From contig NZ_RXMA01000015.1 in the NCBI RefSeq assembly GCF_003966125.1, positions 12,254 through 76,253 of the forward strand: a stretch of 64,000 bases of DNA, in the 5' to 3' direction. Made by a program: the position numbers and the translations under genes. The DNA is from Azospirillum griseum. Lineage in GTDB: Bacteria > Pseudomonadota > Alphaproteobacteria > Azospirillales > Azospirillaceae. Positions 8,373-17,180 of this stretch are shown piece after piece (position 1 is the first letter of the stretch; the number at the start of each line of letters is the position of its first letter). The notes under the pieces were generated by a model. The model had not been told where the DNA came from. It worked only from the letters and a program-made list of their open reading frames with translations, and did not search any database.

Positions 8373-9779
8373 TCAGCCGCCGACCAGTTGCCCGCCTTCG
8401 ACCTTCTGGTTGCCCTTCAGGCCGATGGGCTGCTTGTTCAGGTAGTCGTTGGGCTTGCGGCCATCGAAGGGGATGCCGTCGATGAACCCGGCATCGACCG
8501 GCTTGTAGCCGTCGCTGGTCCAGGGGAAATCGGCCTCCTTGACCTTGCCTTCCTCGACCAGCAGCTTGGCGGCCTTCAGGTAGGTGTCGGGCTTGTAGAC
8601 CTTGCGGGCCGTCTCGTCGTACCAGGAATCGGGCTTGCTCTCGGCGATCTGGCCCCAGCGGCGCATCTGGCTGAGATACCAGACGGCGTCCGAATAGAAG
8701 GGGTAGGTGGCGTTGTAGCGGAAGAAGACGTTGAAGTCGGGCACGTCGCGCTTGTCGCCCTTCTCATACTCGAAGGTGCCGGTCATCGAATTGGCGATGA
8801 CCTTGGCGTCGGCCCCGACATATTCGGATTTGGCGAGGATCTTCACCGCTTCGGCGCGGTTGGCGTTGTTGTTCTCGTCCAGCCATTGGGCGGCACGGAT
8901 CAGCGCCTTGACGACGGCCAGATGGGTGTTCGGGTTCTTTGTCGCCCAGGCGTCGGTCACGCCGAACACCTTTTCCGGGTTGTTCTTCCAAATCTCGGTG
9001 TCGGTGATGACCGGAACGCCGATGCCCTTGACGACTGCCTGCTGGTTCCAGGGTTCCCCCACGGCGTAGCCGAAGATGGTCCCGGCCTCCAGCGTCGCCG
9101 GCATCTGCGGCGGCGGGGTGACGGACAGCAGGGCGTCGGCCTGGATCTGGCCCGACACGTCGCTGGGGGCGTAATAGCCGGGGTTGATCCCGCCCGCCGC
9201 CAGCCAATAGCGCAGCTCGTAATTGTGGGTGGACACCGGGAAGACCATGCCCATGGTGAAGGGCTTGCCCGCCGCGCGGTATTCGGCGATCACCGGCTTC
9301 AGCGCGTCGGCCTTGACCGGGTGGACCGGCTTGCCATCGGCCCCCTTGGGCACGTTGGGCTTCATCTTCTGCCAGACCTCGTTCGACACGGTGATGCCGT
9401 TGCCGTTCAGGTCCATGGAAAAGGCGGTGACGATGTGGGCCTGGGTGCCAAAGCCGATGGTTGCCCCAAGCGGTTGCCCGGCCAGCATATGCGCGCCGTC
9501 CAACTCGCCGGAGATGACGCGGTCGAGCAGAACCTTCCAGTTCGCTTGCGGCTCCAGCGTCACCGACAGCCCTTCATCCTCGAAGAAGCCCTTTTCAACG
9601 GCGATGGCGAGCGGGGCCATGTCGGTCAGCTTGATGAAGCCAAGCTTCAGCTGCTCCTTTTCCACCTTCAGCGGGGCGGCGAAGGTCGGAACGCTCAAGC
9701 ACAGGGCGATGGCGGCGGCGGCGGACGCCAGCAGGGTGCGGAAGGCCATCGGGGTGCGGACAGAACGGGCGGTCATCAC
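8373..9779 (-). CDS. nrtA: Nitrate ABC transporter substrate-binding protein
   Basis: The 468-residue exported binding protein has a signal peptide of about 34 residues (Arg-containing n-region, Ala-rich h-region, cleavage near TFA-APL) followed by a NrtA/CmpA-type fold. Recognisable blocks are [20 protein letters not shown], the HMLAGQPL segment and [13 protein letters not shown]. It captures nitrate (possibly nitrite) in the periplasm for NrtB and the fused ATPase. The start is either GTG 9779, with GGAG 8 nt upstream, or ATG 9776; the difference is one residue. It is the first gene of the minus-strand transport operon, divergent from nirB-nirD-nasA-cobA, which reduces the imported nitrate. 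Its 265-nt leader carries candidate NasT-binding hairpins and a sigma-54 promoter. Confidence 0.9.
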   Translation of the reverse strand: MMTARSVRTPMAFRTLLASAAAAIALCLSVPTFAAPLKVEKEQLKLGFIKLTDMAPLAIAVEKGFFEDEGLSVTLEPQANWKVLLDRVISGELDGAHMLAGQPLGATIGFGTQAHIVTAFSMDLNGNGITVSNEVWQKMKPNVPKGADGKPVHPVKADALKPVIAEYRAAGKPFTMGMVFPVSTHNYELRYWLAAGGINPGYYAPSDVSGQIQADALLSVTPPPQMPATLEAGTIFGYAVGEPWNQQAVVKGIGVPVITDTEIWKNNPEKVFGVTDAWATKNPNTHLAVVKALIRAAQWLDENNNANRAEAVKILAKSEYVGADAKVIANSMTGTFEYEKGDKRDVPDFNVFFRYNATYPFYSDAVWYLSQMRRWGQIAESKPDSWYDETARKVYKPDTYLKAAKLLVEEGKVKEADFPWTSDGYKPVDAGFIDGIPFDGRKPNDYLNKQPIGLKGNQKVEGGQLVGG

Positions 9780-9971
9780 GTCGGTTGCTCCATCTCAGAA
9801 AGCCGGACCATCGGGCGGCGGCGGCGACACCGGCGGGTGCCAATCCGAAAGGGCTGTTTTTTGGGCAGCGGCACTGTGGCCGGGTTTCCCAAGAACGCGT
9901 CCCGTTGGATCGGCTCCCGAACACCCGGCAAGCGGCGGCAGGGCTGCTTGCGCGGTGCGGGAAACCGGGGT

Positions 9972-10006
9972 CGGCAACACTGCCGGGGGATGGCCCAACG
10001 TTGGAC
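9972..10006 (-). promoter_or_regulatory. Candidate ANTAR (NasT) target hairpins in the nrtA leader
   Basis: On the minus strand, stem GTCC/GGGC encloses hexaloop AACGTT (9993-10006), then after a 7-nt linker stem CGGC/GCCG encloses hexaloop AGTGTT (9972-9985). Both loops have A at position 1 and G at position 4, the known signature of ANTAR-protein RNA targets, and the close spacing fits the two-hairpin consensus. The stems are only 4 bp (the first with one G.U pair), and no U-tract terminator is evident downstream, so termination control here is less clear than at nirB. Confidence 0.5.
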
Positions 10007-10054
10007 GCTGTGGGATGCGCACCGTCGTTGGCGCGTCTCTCGCCCCGATCCTTC

Positions 10055-10069
10055 GCAAGCCTCATGCCA
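10055..10069 (-). promoter_or_regulatory. Sigma-54 promoter for nrtA operon
   Basis: The minus strand reads TGGCAT-N5-TTGC with exactly 10 nt between the -24 GG and the -12 GC, matching sigma-54 (RpoN) promoters. Transcription would begin near 10043 and give a leader of about 265 nt before nrtA. This predicts activation by an enhancer-binding protein such as NtrC under nitrogen limitation. Confidence 0.65.
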
Positions 10070-10227
10070 AAGGATGGGATCTTGGGGCCGACGCGGTGAA
10101 ACTGGCGGGATGGCTTGGATTTTTGTGGAGAGATCAGCCGAAAGGTATGGGTCTGCCCGGCGGATCGCCATACCAAGTGATGAATTTTGCAGCGCACAAA
10201 CGCCTGTGTGTCTGTTTTCTGACCAAG

Positions 10228-10262
10228 ACCTAAGCATGGGCAAAAAACAGGCACCTAAGCAT
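10228..10262. repeat. Direct repeat ACCTAAGCAT in nitrate control region
   Basis: The 10-mer ACCTAAGCAT occurs at 10228-10237 and again at 10253-10262, a 25-bp spacing (about 2.4 helical turns). It lies between the two sigma-54 promoters, about 85-115 bp upstream of the nirB -24 element. The spacing and position suit a bound activator, but the sequence is not a known NtrC site. Confidence 0.4.
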
Positions 10263-10344
10263 CACCCCCACGCCGGGCCGCGACGTGGCGGAAACGCTGG
10301 CGTTGCGGCCGGTTGACCGTCTGCGGTTGGGCCGGAAACGGGCT

Positions 10345-10359
10345 TGGCACGCGCCTTGC
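10345..10359 (+). promoter_or_regulatory. Sigma-54 promoter for nirB operon
   Basis: TGGCAC-N5-TTGC with exactly 10 nt between GG (10346-10347) and GC (10358-10359), a near-consensus sigma-54 -24/-12 element (bases flanking: T before and GAA after, as in the facing nrtA promoter). The predicted start is near 10371, leaving a leader of about 230 nt. Control by an NtrC-like enhancer-binding protein is expected. Confidence 0.75.
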
Positions 10360-10386
10360 GAAGAGAGCGGCGAGACAAAAGGCGGA

Positions 10387-10488
10387 GGTCGGCAACGTCG
10401 CCAACCCCCGCCGCAGGGCCGGATCCGGGCGACGCGGCGCGGATATCGGCCATGGTTCGACGACGAACCGCCCGGACAACGGCGTCCG
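10387..10488 (+). promoter_or_regulatory. ANTAR (NasT) antitermination hairpins in nirB leader
   Basis: Hairpin P1 at 10387-10406 is GGTCGGC/GCCAACC (one C.A mismatch) with hexaloop AACGTC. Hairpin P2 at 10473-10488 is CGGAC/GTCCG with hexaloop AACGGC. Both loops have A1 and G4, the ANTAR-target hallmark. Between them a perfect 6-bp hairpin, GGTTCG/CGAACC at 10454-10469, stands 3 nt before P2 and is an alternative P1 partner, though its hexaloop GACGAC lacks A1. The 3' arm of P2 (10484-10488) overlaps the 5' arm of the terminator that follows, so P2 and the terminator are mutually exclusive. This is the antitermination layout of NasT-type regulators, which sense nitrate through NasS. Confidence 0.65.
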
Positions 10489-10548
10489 ATCCGGTAGGCC
10501 CCCATTCCACGGGATGGGCACGCCCGCCGGTTCGGACGCCTTTTTTTT
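10481..10548 (+). terminator. Intrinsic attenuator terminator in nirB leader
   Basis: GGCGTCCGA at 10481-10489 pairs perfectly with TCGGACGCC at 10532-10540. The stem continues inward through CCGG/CCGG (10491-10494 with 10527-10530), with a nested CCCAT/ATGGG hairpin at 10501-10518. Eight T residues follow directly at 10541-10548. It lies 52 bp upstream of the nirB start, inside the transcript, so it is an attenuator rather than the end of an operon. Confidence 0.8.
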
Positions 10549-10600
10549 GGCCCCGCGCCCCGCCGACACGGCCGGGCGGACACGAGACGAGGCAGACGCC

Positions 10601-13099
10601 ATGGACATGCACCACCCGATCTCATCGCCCGACGGGCAAAACGCCGCGCAGGACACCCCGCGCAAGGAACGCCTGGTCGTTGTCGGCAACGGCATGGCCG
10701 GGATGCGCACGGTGGAAGAGCTGTTGGCCAAGGCCCCCGGCCGTTACGACATCACCGTGTTTGGCGCGGAACCGCTGCCCAACTACAACCGCATCATGCT
10801 GTCGCCGGTGCTGGCGGGCGAAAAGACCTTTGACCAGATCGTGCTGAACAGCCGCGCGTGGTACGAGGAGAACGCCATCACGCTGCTGACCGGCGAGCCG
10901 GTGGAGAGCATCGACCGTGCCGCGAAAACGGTCACATCGGCCAGCGGGCGGGTGGTGGCCTATGACCGGCTGTTGCTGGCGACCGGCTCCATGCCCTTCA
11001 TCATCCCGGTGCCGGGATCGACCCTGCCGGGGGTGATCGGCTTCCGCGATCTGGCCGATGTGGACGCCATGCTGGCCGCCGCCGCCAAGGGCGGGCGCGC
11101 CGTCGTCATCGGTGGCGGTCTGCTGGGGCTGGAGGCCGCCAACGGCCTGCGGGTGAAGGGGATGGACGTCACCGTCGTCCATCTGATGCCAACGCTGATG
11201 GAACGCCAGCTCGACCCGGCGGCGGGCCAACTGCTGCAACAGGAGCTGGAACGGCGCGGCATCGCCGTGCTGACCGGGGCCGACACCGCCGAAATTGTGG
11301 GCGGTGAACAGGCCGAGGCGGTGCGCCTGAAGGATGGCCGGCTGCTGCCCGCCGACATTGTGGTGATGGCGGTGGGCATCCGTCCCAACATGGCCTTGGG
11401 CAAGGCGGCGGGGCTTGAGTGCGGGCGCGGCGTGAAGGTGGACGACGCGATGCGCACCAGCGACCCGGCGATCTTCGCCGTGGGCGAATGCGTCGAGCAT
11501 CGCGGCCTGACCTATGGCCTTGTCGCCCCGCTGTTCGAGATGGCGAAGGTGCTGGCCGACGCGCTGGCGGACGGGGAGGGCAGCGCCTACACCGGTTCCG
11601 TCACCTCGACCAAGCTGAAGGTCACTGGCGTGGATGTGTTCTCCGCCGGGGATTTCTCCGGCGGCGCGGACACGGAGGAGATCGTGTTCCGCGACCCGGC
11701 GCGTGGCGTCTACAAGCGTCTGGTCCTGAAGGACAACCGGCTGTTGGGCGCGGTGCTGTACGGCGACACCAAGGACGGCGGTTGGTACTTCTCCTTGCTG
11801 AAGGACGGGGCCGACGTCAGCGCCGAGCGCGACACCATGATCTTTGGTCAGGGCTTTGGGGGGGCCGACGCCGGAAACCCTAAGGCCGCCGTTGCCGCCC
11901 TTCCCGACAGCGCGGAAATTTGCGGCTGCAACGGCGTGTGCAAGGGAACCATCGTCAAGGCCATCACCGACAAGGGCCTGACCAGCCTGGACGAGGTGCG
12001 CGCCCACACCAAGGCGTCGGCCTCCTGCGGAAGCTGCACCGGCACGGTGGAAGCGCTGCTGGCGGTGACGGCGGGCGATGCCTTCACCGCCGCCCCGGCG
12101 GTCAAGCCGATGTGCAAATGCACCCACCACAGCCACGACGCGGTGCGCGCCGCCATCGTCGCCCAAAATCTGCGCACGATGGGCGAGGTCTTCGCCGCGC
12201 TGGATTGGACGACGGCGGACGGTTGCGCCTCCTGCCGCCCGGCGCTGAACTATTACTTGCTGTGCGCCTGGCCGGGTGAGTACGCCGACGATTACCAGTC
12301 GCGCTTCATCAACGAACGCGCCCACGCCAACATCCAAAAGGACGGGACCTATTCGGTGGTTCCGCGCATGTGGGGCGGGCTGACCAGCGCGACCGAACTG
12401 CGCGCCATCGCCGATGTGGTGGACAAATTCGCCATCCCCACGGTGAAGGTCACGGGCGGCCAGCGCATCGACCTGTTCGGCGTGAAGAAAGAGGATCTGC
12501 CCGCCGTGTGGGCGGATCTGAACGCGGCGGGCATGGTGTCCGGCCACGCCTACGCCAAGGGTCTGCGCACGGTGAAGACCTGCGTCGGGTCGGAATGGTG
12601 CCGCTTTGGCACGCAGGATTCCACCGGGCTGGGGGTGAAGCTGGAGCAAATGACCTGGGGCACCTGGACCCCGCACAAGGTCAAGCTGGCGGTGTCCGGC
12701 TGCCCGCGCAACTGCGCGGAGGCGACCATCAAGGATCTGGGCGTGGTCTGCGTGGACAGCGGGTACGAACTGCACGTCGGCGGCAACGGCGGGCTGCACG
12801 TCCGCGCTTGCGATCTGCTGGTGAAGGTGGCGACGGAGGAGGAGGTGTTGGAATACACCGGGGCCTTCATGCAGCTTTACCGCGAAGAGGCCCGCTATCT
12901 GGAGCGCACCGCCCCGTGGGTGGAGCGGGTCGGGCTGGACCACATCAAGCGCGCGCTGGTCGATGACGCCGAAGGGCGCGCGGCGCTGCACGCCCGTTTT
13001 CTCTTCTCGCAACGCTTCTCGCAAGACGATCCGTGGGCCGAACGCGCCGCCAAGGGCGTGGACCGTCACGAATTCTCGCTGCTCGCCAAGGTGGGGTAA
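10601..13099 (+). CDS. nirB: Assimilatory NAD(P)H nitrite reductase, large subunit
   Basis: The 832-residue cytoplasmic enzyme reduces nitrite to ammonium with NAD(P)H. Domains in order: FAD/NAD(P)-binding oxidoreductase (about 24-320, GNGMAG near 29), two BFD-like [2Fe-2S] modules (CGCNGVC near 440 with ASCGSC near 476; CKCTHH near 506 with CASC near 540), then the nitrite/sulfite reductase domains. The four siroheme/[4Fe-4S] cysteines are in CVGSEWC near 660 and CPRNC near 700. I chose ATG 10601, with GAGG 8 nt upstream; the open frame extends back to 10313 but that stretch is the regulatory leader. It begins the nirB-nirD-nasA-cobA operon, with nirD only 5 nt downstream. Confidence 0.95.
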   Translation: MDMHHPISSPDGQNAAQDTPRKERLVVVGNGMAGMRTVEELLAKAPGRYDITVFGAEPLPNYNRIMLSPVLAGEKTFDQIVLNSRAWYEENAITLLTGEPVESIDRAAKTVTSASGRVVAYDRLLLATGSMPFIIPVPGSTLPGVIGFRDLADVDAMLAAAAKGGRAVVIGGGLLGLEAANGLRVKGMDVTVVHLMPTLMERQLDPAAGQLLQQELERRGIAVLTGADTAEIVGGEQAEAVRLKDGRLLPADIVVMAVGIRPNMALGKAAGLECGRGVKVDDAMRTSDPAIFAVGECVEHRGLTYGLVAPLFEMAKVLADALADGEGSAYTGSVTSTKLKVTGVDVFSAGDFSGGADTEEIVFRDPARGVYKRLVLKDNRLLGAVLYGDTKDGGWYFSLLKDGADVSAERDTMIFGQGFGGADAGNPKAAVAALPDSAEICGCNGVCKGTIVKAITDKGLTSLDEVRAHTKASASCGSCTGTVEALLAVTAGDAFTAAPAVKPMCKCTHHSHDAVRAAIVAQNLRTMGEVFAALDWTTADGCASCRPALNYYLLCAWPGEYADDYQSRFINERAHANIQKDGTYSVVPRMWGGLTSATELRAIADVVDKFAIPTVKVTGGQRIDLFGVKKEDLPAVWADLNAAGMVSGHAYAKGLRTVKTCVGSEWCRFGTQDSTGLGVKLEQMTWGTWTPHKVKLAVSGCPRNCAEATIKDLGVVCVDSGYELHVGGNGGLHVRACDLLVKVATEEEVLEYTGAFMQLYREEARYLERTAPWVERVGLDHIKRALVDDAEGRAALHARFLFSQRFSQDDPWAERAAKGVDRHEFSLLAKVG

Positions 13100-13104
13100 G
13101 ACAC

Positions 13105-13536
13105 ATGGACCAGATCCTTTCCGCTCTCCCCAAAACCGGTGTGGCCGAAACCGGTGTGGCCGCGACCAGCGCCGCCGCCGACACCCTGTGGACGCCGGTC
13201 GGTCGGGTGGAGGACATCCCGGTGCGCGGATCGCGCGTGATCCGCACGCCCGACGGCGACGTTGCCCTGTTCCGCACGGCGGACGACGCCGTGTTCGCCC
13301 TGCGCGACCGCTGCCCGCACAAGAACGGCCCGCTGTCGCAGGGCATCGTTCATGGCCAACGCGTCACCTGCCCGCTGCACAATTGGGTGATCGAGCTGAG
13401 CACTGGCGAGGCGGTCGCCCCCGACGTCGGCAACGCCGGTCACATCCCGGTGCGGGTGGAAGATGGCGCGGTGTCGGTGGCGTTGGAACTGGCGACGGCG
13501 GCGCGGGGCGGCTGCAAGGGGGCGTGCCATGTTTGA
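13105..13536 (+). CDS. nirD: Nitrite reductase small subunit (Rieske-type)
   Basis: The 143-residue partner of NirB has a complete Rieske-like [2Fe-2S] pattern, CPHKNG followed by CPLHNW, whereas many NirD proteins have lost the cluster ligands. It should help pass electrons or stabilise NirB. The N-terminal 30 residues are Thr/Ala-rich, with a TGVA duplication. The C-terminus has two extra Cys (GGCKGACHV). The start at 13105 is 5 nt after nirB; a longer frame to 13033 lies inside nirB. The stop overlaps the start of nasA by 8 bp. Confidence 0.9.
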   Translation: MDQILSALPKTGVAETGVAATSAAADTLWTPVGRVEDIPVRGSRVIRTPDGDVALFRTADDAVFALRDRCPHKNGPLSQGIVHGQRVTCPLHNWVIELSTGEAVAPDVGNAGHIPVRVEDGAVSVALELATAARGGCKGACHV

Positions 13537-16258
13537 CGGGCCGGAGGGGGACGGACCAGGAGGGGGCGGGTCAGCCCCCGGCGCGTCGCGGGACACCCGC
13601 ACCACCTGCCCCTATTGCGGGGTCGGCTGCGGCGTCATCGCCACGGTGACGACGGACCCGGCGACGGGGCAGGACCGGGTGAGCGTGCGCGGCGACGCCG
13701 ACCACCCGGCCAACCGGGGGCGGCTCTGCTCCAAAGGCTCCGCGCTGGCCGACACGCTGGTGCGCGACGTCGATGGCGGCGGGCGGCTGCTCCACCCGGA
13801 AATCGACGGGCATCGGGTGACGTGGGAGCGCGCCCTCGCTGAAGTCGCAACGCGCTTTGCCGACACCATCGCCCAGCATGGGCCGGACTCGGTGGCCTTC
13901 TACGTCTCCGGCCAGTTGCTGACGGAGGATTATTACGTCGCCAACAAGCTGATGAAGGGCTTCATCGGCGCGTCCAACATCGACACCAACTCGCGCCTGT
14001 GCATGGCGTCGTCCGTCGTCGGCCACAAGCGCGGTTTGGGGGCGGACGCGGTGCCGGGCAGCTACGCTGATTTTGAAACGGCCGATCTGGTGGTGCTGGT
14101 CGGCTCCAACCTCGCCTGGTGCCATCCGGTGCTGAATCAGCGCTTGCGGGCGGCCAAGGCGGCGCGCGGGACCCGGATCATCGTCGTCGATCCCCGCCGC
14201 ACCGATTCCGTCGATGGCGCCGACGCCCATCTGGCGCTGGCGGCGGGCACCGATTCCGTGCTGTTCAACGGCCTTTTGGTCCATCTGCACGCGCGCGGGG
14301 CCACCGACGCCGTCTTTGTCGGCCGCCACACCGATGGGGAGGAGGAGGCGCTCGCCGCCGCCCGCGCCGACGCACCGGATCTGGCGACCGTCGCCCGGCG
14401 TTGCAAACTCAGCGAGGCGGAGGTCGCCGCCTTCTACGCTGACTTTGAAACGACGGAGAAGGTCGTCACCGTCTATTCCCAGGGTGTGAACCAGTCGAGC
14501 CAGGGAACCGACACCGTCAACAGCATCCTGAACGTCCATTTCCTCACCGGGCGGATCGGGCGGCCCGGCATGGGTCCCTTCTCCGTCACCGGCCAGCCCA
14601 ACGCCATGGGCGGGCGCGAGGTGGGCGGGCTGGCGAACCAGTTGGCCGCCCATATGGGCTTTTCCGCCGAGGACACCAACCGGCTCGCCCGCTTCTGGAA
14701 CGCGCCGCGCGTCGCCGCTCAACCGGGGCTGAAGGCGGTCGATCTGTTCCGCGCCATCGAACGCGGGCGGGTGAAAGCGGTGTGGATCATGGCGACCAAC
14801 CCGGCGGTCAGCATGCCCGACGCCGGGCGGGTGCGCCGCGCGCTGGCGCTTTGCCCCACCGTGGTGGTGTCCGACTGCATCCGCGACACCGACACCGGGC
14901 GGTTCGCCCACATCCGCCTGCCCGCCGCCGGGTGGAGCGAGAAGGACGGGACCGTCACCAACTCCGACCGCAACATCTCGCGCCAGCGCGCCTTTTGCGC
15001 GCCGGAGGGGGAGGCGCGGCCCGATTGGTGGATCATCACCCAGGTGGCCCGGCGCATGGGCTTCGCCGACGCCTTTGGCTTCGCCAGCCCGGCCGATGTG
15101 TTCCGCGAGCACGCCGCCCTGTCGGCCTTTGAGAATGACGGGCGGCGGGCGTTCGACATCGGCGCGCTGGCGGCGGTGAGCGACGCTGATTTTGATACGC
15201 TGGCCCCGTTTCCGTGGCCGTGGCGGGCGGGCGGCCAACCGCAGGAGCGGCTGTTCACCGATCACCGCTTTTTCCACGAGGACCGGCGGGCGCGCTTCAT
15301 CCCGGTGACGACGCGGCCCCTGCCGCGCAGCCTGCCCGACGGCGCGCTGCTGCTGAACACCGGGCGGTTGCGCGACCAGTGGCACACGATGACCCGCACC
15401 GGCCTGTCGGCCCGGCTGTCGGCCCACGCGCCCGAACCCTGCCTGGATCTGCACCCCATCGACGCAGCGGCGCGCGGCGTGGCCGATGGCGGGCTGGCCC
15501 GAATCGTCAGCACGGCGGGGGAGGCGCTGGCCCGTGTCCGCGTCACCGACGCGCAGGTGCCGGGCACCGCCTTCCTGCCGATGCATTGGACCGACGCCTT
15601 CACCGGGTCCTGCGTGATCGGCCGACTGATCGACGACGACGCGGTCGATGCGCTGTCGGGCCAACCCGATCTGAAGCGGATGCCCGTCACCGTCCTGCCC
15701 TATGAGCCGGATTGGACCGCCTTCTGGCTGTCGCGCCAGCCGGTGACGCCGACGCACGACGGCTATTGGGCGCGCCGCGCGGTGCCGGGCGGGCATCTGA
15801 TCGAACTGGCCGGGCGCGGTCCGGTCCCGGATCTGGCCCCCGCCGGGTGGGACGCCGCCAGCGGCACGGCGATCAACTTCAGCGACGCCGCGCGCGGCAA
15901 CCGGCGCACCGCGTGGCTGCGCGGCGACCGGCTGGACGCCTGCCTGTTCGTGGCCGCCGATGGGCGGTTGCCGGGGCGGGCGTGGCTGGTCGGGCTGCTG
16001 GAGGGCGACGGTCTGGCCGACGCCGACCGCGCCGCCCTGCTGGCGGGCCGCGCCCCCGGCGCGCGCGCGGACGAGGGGCGGATCGTGTGTTCCTGTTTCA
16101 GCGTGGGCATCAACCGCCTGATCGCCGCCATCGGCGACCAGTCCCTGACCAGCGCCGAGGCGGTCGGCGCGGCGTTGAAGGCGGGGACCAATTGCGGCTC
16201 CTGCGTTCCCGAAATCAAGGAGGTGCTTCGTCATGCGGTTCAGCGCGAAATGGCGTGA
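13529..16258 (+). CDS. nasA: Assimilatory nitrate reductase catalytic subunit
   Basis: The 909-residue cytoplasmic molybdenum bis-MGD enzyme reduces nitrate to nitrite. An N-terminal [4Fe-4S] motif, CPYCGVGCGV near residue 27 with a later Cys in RLCSKGS, is followed by the molybdopterin oxidoreductase core (SRLCMASSVVGHKR, the MATNPAVSMPDA region) and the MGD-binding C-terminal domain (NTGRLRDQWHTMTRTG). A BFD-like [2Fe-2S] module (CSCF then NCGSC, about 855-900) ends the protein, as in Klebsiella-type NasA that accepts electrons from a separate reductase. No NasC-like electron-transfer gene is in the window. The start at 13529 overlaps nirD; cobA starts inside the 3' end. Confidence 0.95.
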   Translation: MFDGPEGDGPGGGGSAPGASRDTRTTCPYCGVGCGVIATVTTDPATGQDRVSVRGDADHPANRGRLCSKGSALADTLVRDVDGGGRLLHPEIDGHRVTWERALAEVATRFADTIAQHGPDSVAFYVSGQLLTEDYYVANKLMKGFIGASNIDTNSRLCMASSVVGHKRGLGADAVPGSYADFETADLVVLVGSNLAWCHPVLNQRLRAAKAARGTRIIVVDPRRTDSVDGADAHLALAAGTDSVLFNGLLVHLHARGATDAVFVGRHTDGEEEALAAARADAPDLATVARRCKLSEAEVAAFYADFETTEKVVTVYSQGVNQSSQGTDTVNSILNVHFLTGRIGRPGMGPFSVTGQPNAMGGREVGGLANQLAAHMGFSAEDTNRLARFWNAPRVAAQPGLKAVDLFRAIERGRVKAVWIMATNPAVSMPDAGRVRRALALCPTVVVSDCIRDTDTGRFAHIRLPAAGWSEKDGTVTNSDRNISRQRAFCAPEGEARPDWWIITQVARRMGFADAFGFASPADVFREHAALSAFENDGRRAFDIGALAAVSDADFDTLAPFPWPWRAGGQPQERLFTDHRFFHEDRRARFIPVTTRPLPRSLPDGALLLNTGRLRDQWHTMTRTGLSARLSAHAPEPCLDLHPIDAAARGVADGGLARIVSTAGEALARVRVTDAQVPGTAFLPMHWTDAFTGSCVIGRLIDDDAVDALSGQPDLKRMPVTVLPYEPDWTAFWLSRQPVTPTHDGYWARRAVPGGHLIELAGRGPVPDLAPAGWDAASGTAINFSDAARGNRRTAWLRGDRLDACLFVAADGRLPGRAWLVGLLEGDGLADADRAALLAGRAPGARADEGRIVCSCFSVGINRLIAAIGDQSLTSAEAVGAALKAGTNCGSCVPEIKEVLRHAVQREMA

Positions 16259-17156
16259 TGGCCTGATCCTGTTCGGTTTCCGCCTGCTGTCCCCGGTTCT
16301 GCCCACCGCCACTTTGCGTGGCGTGGTGGGGGGTGGGGCGGATCGGACGCCCGGCCCGGTCGCACCCGCCACACCGGTGGATCGGCCCGGCGTTGGCAGC
16401 GTCACCCTGGTCGGGGCCGGGCCGGGCGATCCCGATCTGTTGACGGTGGCGGCGGTCAAGGCGCTGGCGGCGGCGGACGTCGTGCTGTTCGACCATCTGG
16501 TCGGCGACGGCATCCTCGACCTCGCCCCGCCCGGGGCCGAGCGGATGTGCGTGGGCAAGCGGTCGGGCCGCCATTCCCTGCCGCAGGAGGAGATCAACGC
16601 GCTGATCGCGCAACAGGCGCTGTCGGGGCGGCGGGTGGTGCGGCTGAAGGGCGGCGACCCGATGATCTTCGGCCGCGCGGGCGAGGAGATCGATCACCTC
16701 GACGCGCTGGGCATCCCCGTGCGCGTCATCCCCGGCATCACCGCCGCGCTGGGCTGCGCGGCCTCCGCCGGACTGTCGCTGACCAAGCGCGGCGTGGCCC
16801 GTGCCGTCACCTTCGTCACCGCCCATGGCCGCGACGGCGAACGTTTTGAACCCGATTGGGCGCGGCTGGCCAGCCCGGACACGACTCTGGCGATCTACAT
16901 GGGCCGCGAACAGGCACGCGCCGCCGGGGCGGGCCTGTGCGCCGCCGGTCTGCCCGCCGACACCCCGGTGCTGGCGGTGGAAAACGGCTGCCGCCCCGAC
17001 GAACGCCGCCTCCGCACCACATTGGGCGCGATGGCGGTGGACGGCGTGGCGGCGGGGAAGGGGCCGACCCTGCTGCTGATTGGCGACGCGCTGGCCGCGC
17101 GCGGCACGGGCGAGGCGGCGGAGGTCTGCGGCGCGATGGCGGTCGAGGGTCGTTGA
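16233..17156 (+). CDS. cobA: Uroporphyrinogen-III C-methyltransferase (siroheme synthesis)
   Basis: The 307-residue SAM-dependent methyltransferase makes precorrin-2, the precursor of the siroheme needed by NirB. Family motifs are VTLVGAGPGDPDLLT near 50, VVRLKGGDPMIFGRAGEE near 130-147 and a GITAALGCAA segment. It lacks the CysG-type dehydrogenase/ferrochelatase domain, so those steps are encoded elsewhere. The start ATG at 16233 lies 26 bp inside nasA and has a full AAGGAGGT at 16217-16224, so translation is independent or coupled. The first 45 residues are a non-conserved extension; a later start is possible. Confidence 0.93.
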   Translation: MRFSAKWRDGLILFGFRLLSPVLPTATLRGVVGGGADRTPGPVAPATPVDRPGVGSVTLVGAGPGDPDLLTVAAVKALAAADVVLFDHLVGDGILDLAPPGAERMCVGKRSGRHSLPQEEINALIAQQALSGRRVVRLKGGDPMIFGRAGEEIDHLDALGIPVRVIPGITAALGCAASAGLSLTKRGVARAVTFVTAHGRDGERFEPDWARLASPDTTLAIYMGREQARAAGAGLCAAGLPADTPVLAVENGCRPDERRLRTTLGAMAVDGVAAGKGPTLLLIGDALAARGTGEAAEVCGAMAVEGR

Positions 17157-17180
17157 CGCCCGCCCACCATCGCCGGTCCC

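Noticed and set aside
10313-10600. Extension of the nirB frame to an upstream start
   Set aside because: This part spans the sigma-54 promoter and leader hairpins; the FAD domain and ribosome site place the start at 10601.
10622-13069. 815-codon minus-strand frame opposite nirB
   Set aside because: Antisense shadow; His/Gln/Arg-rich and lacking any family pattern.
13571-16597. 1,008-codon open frame on the minus strand opposite nasA
   Set aside because: Shadow of nasA/cobA; no motifs, low-complexity composition.
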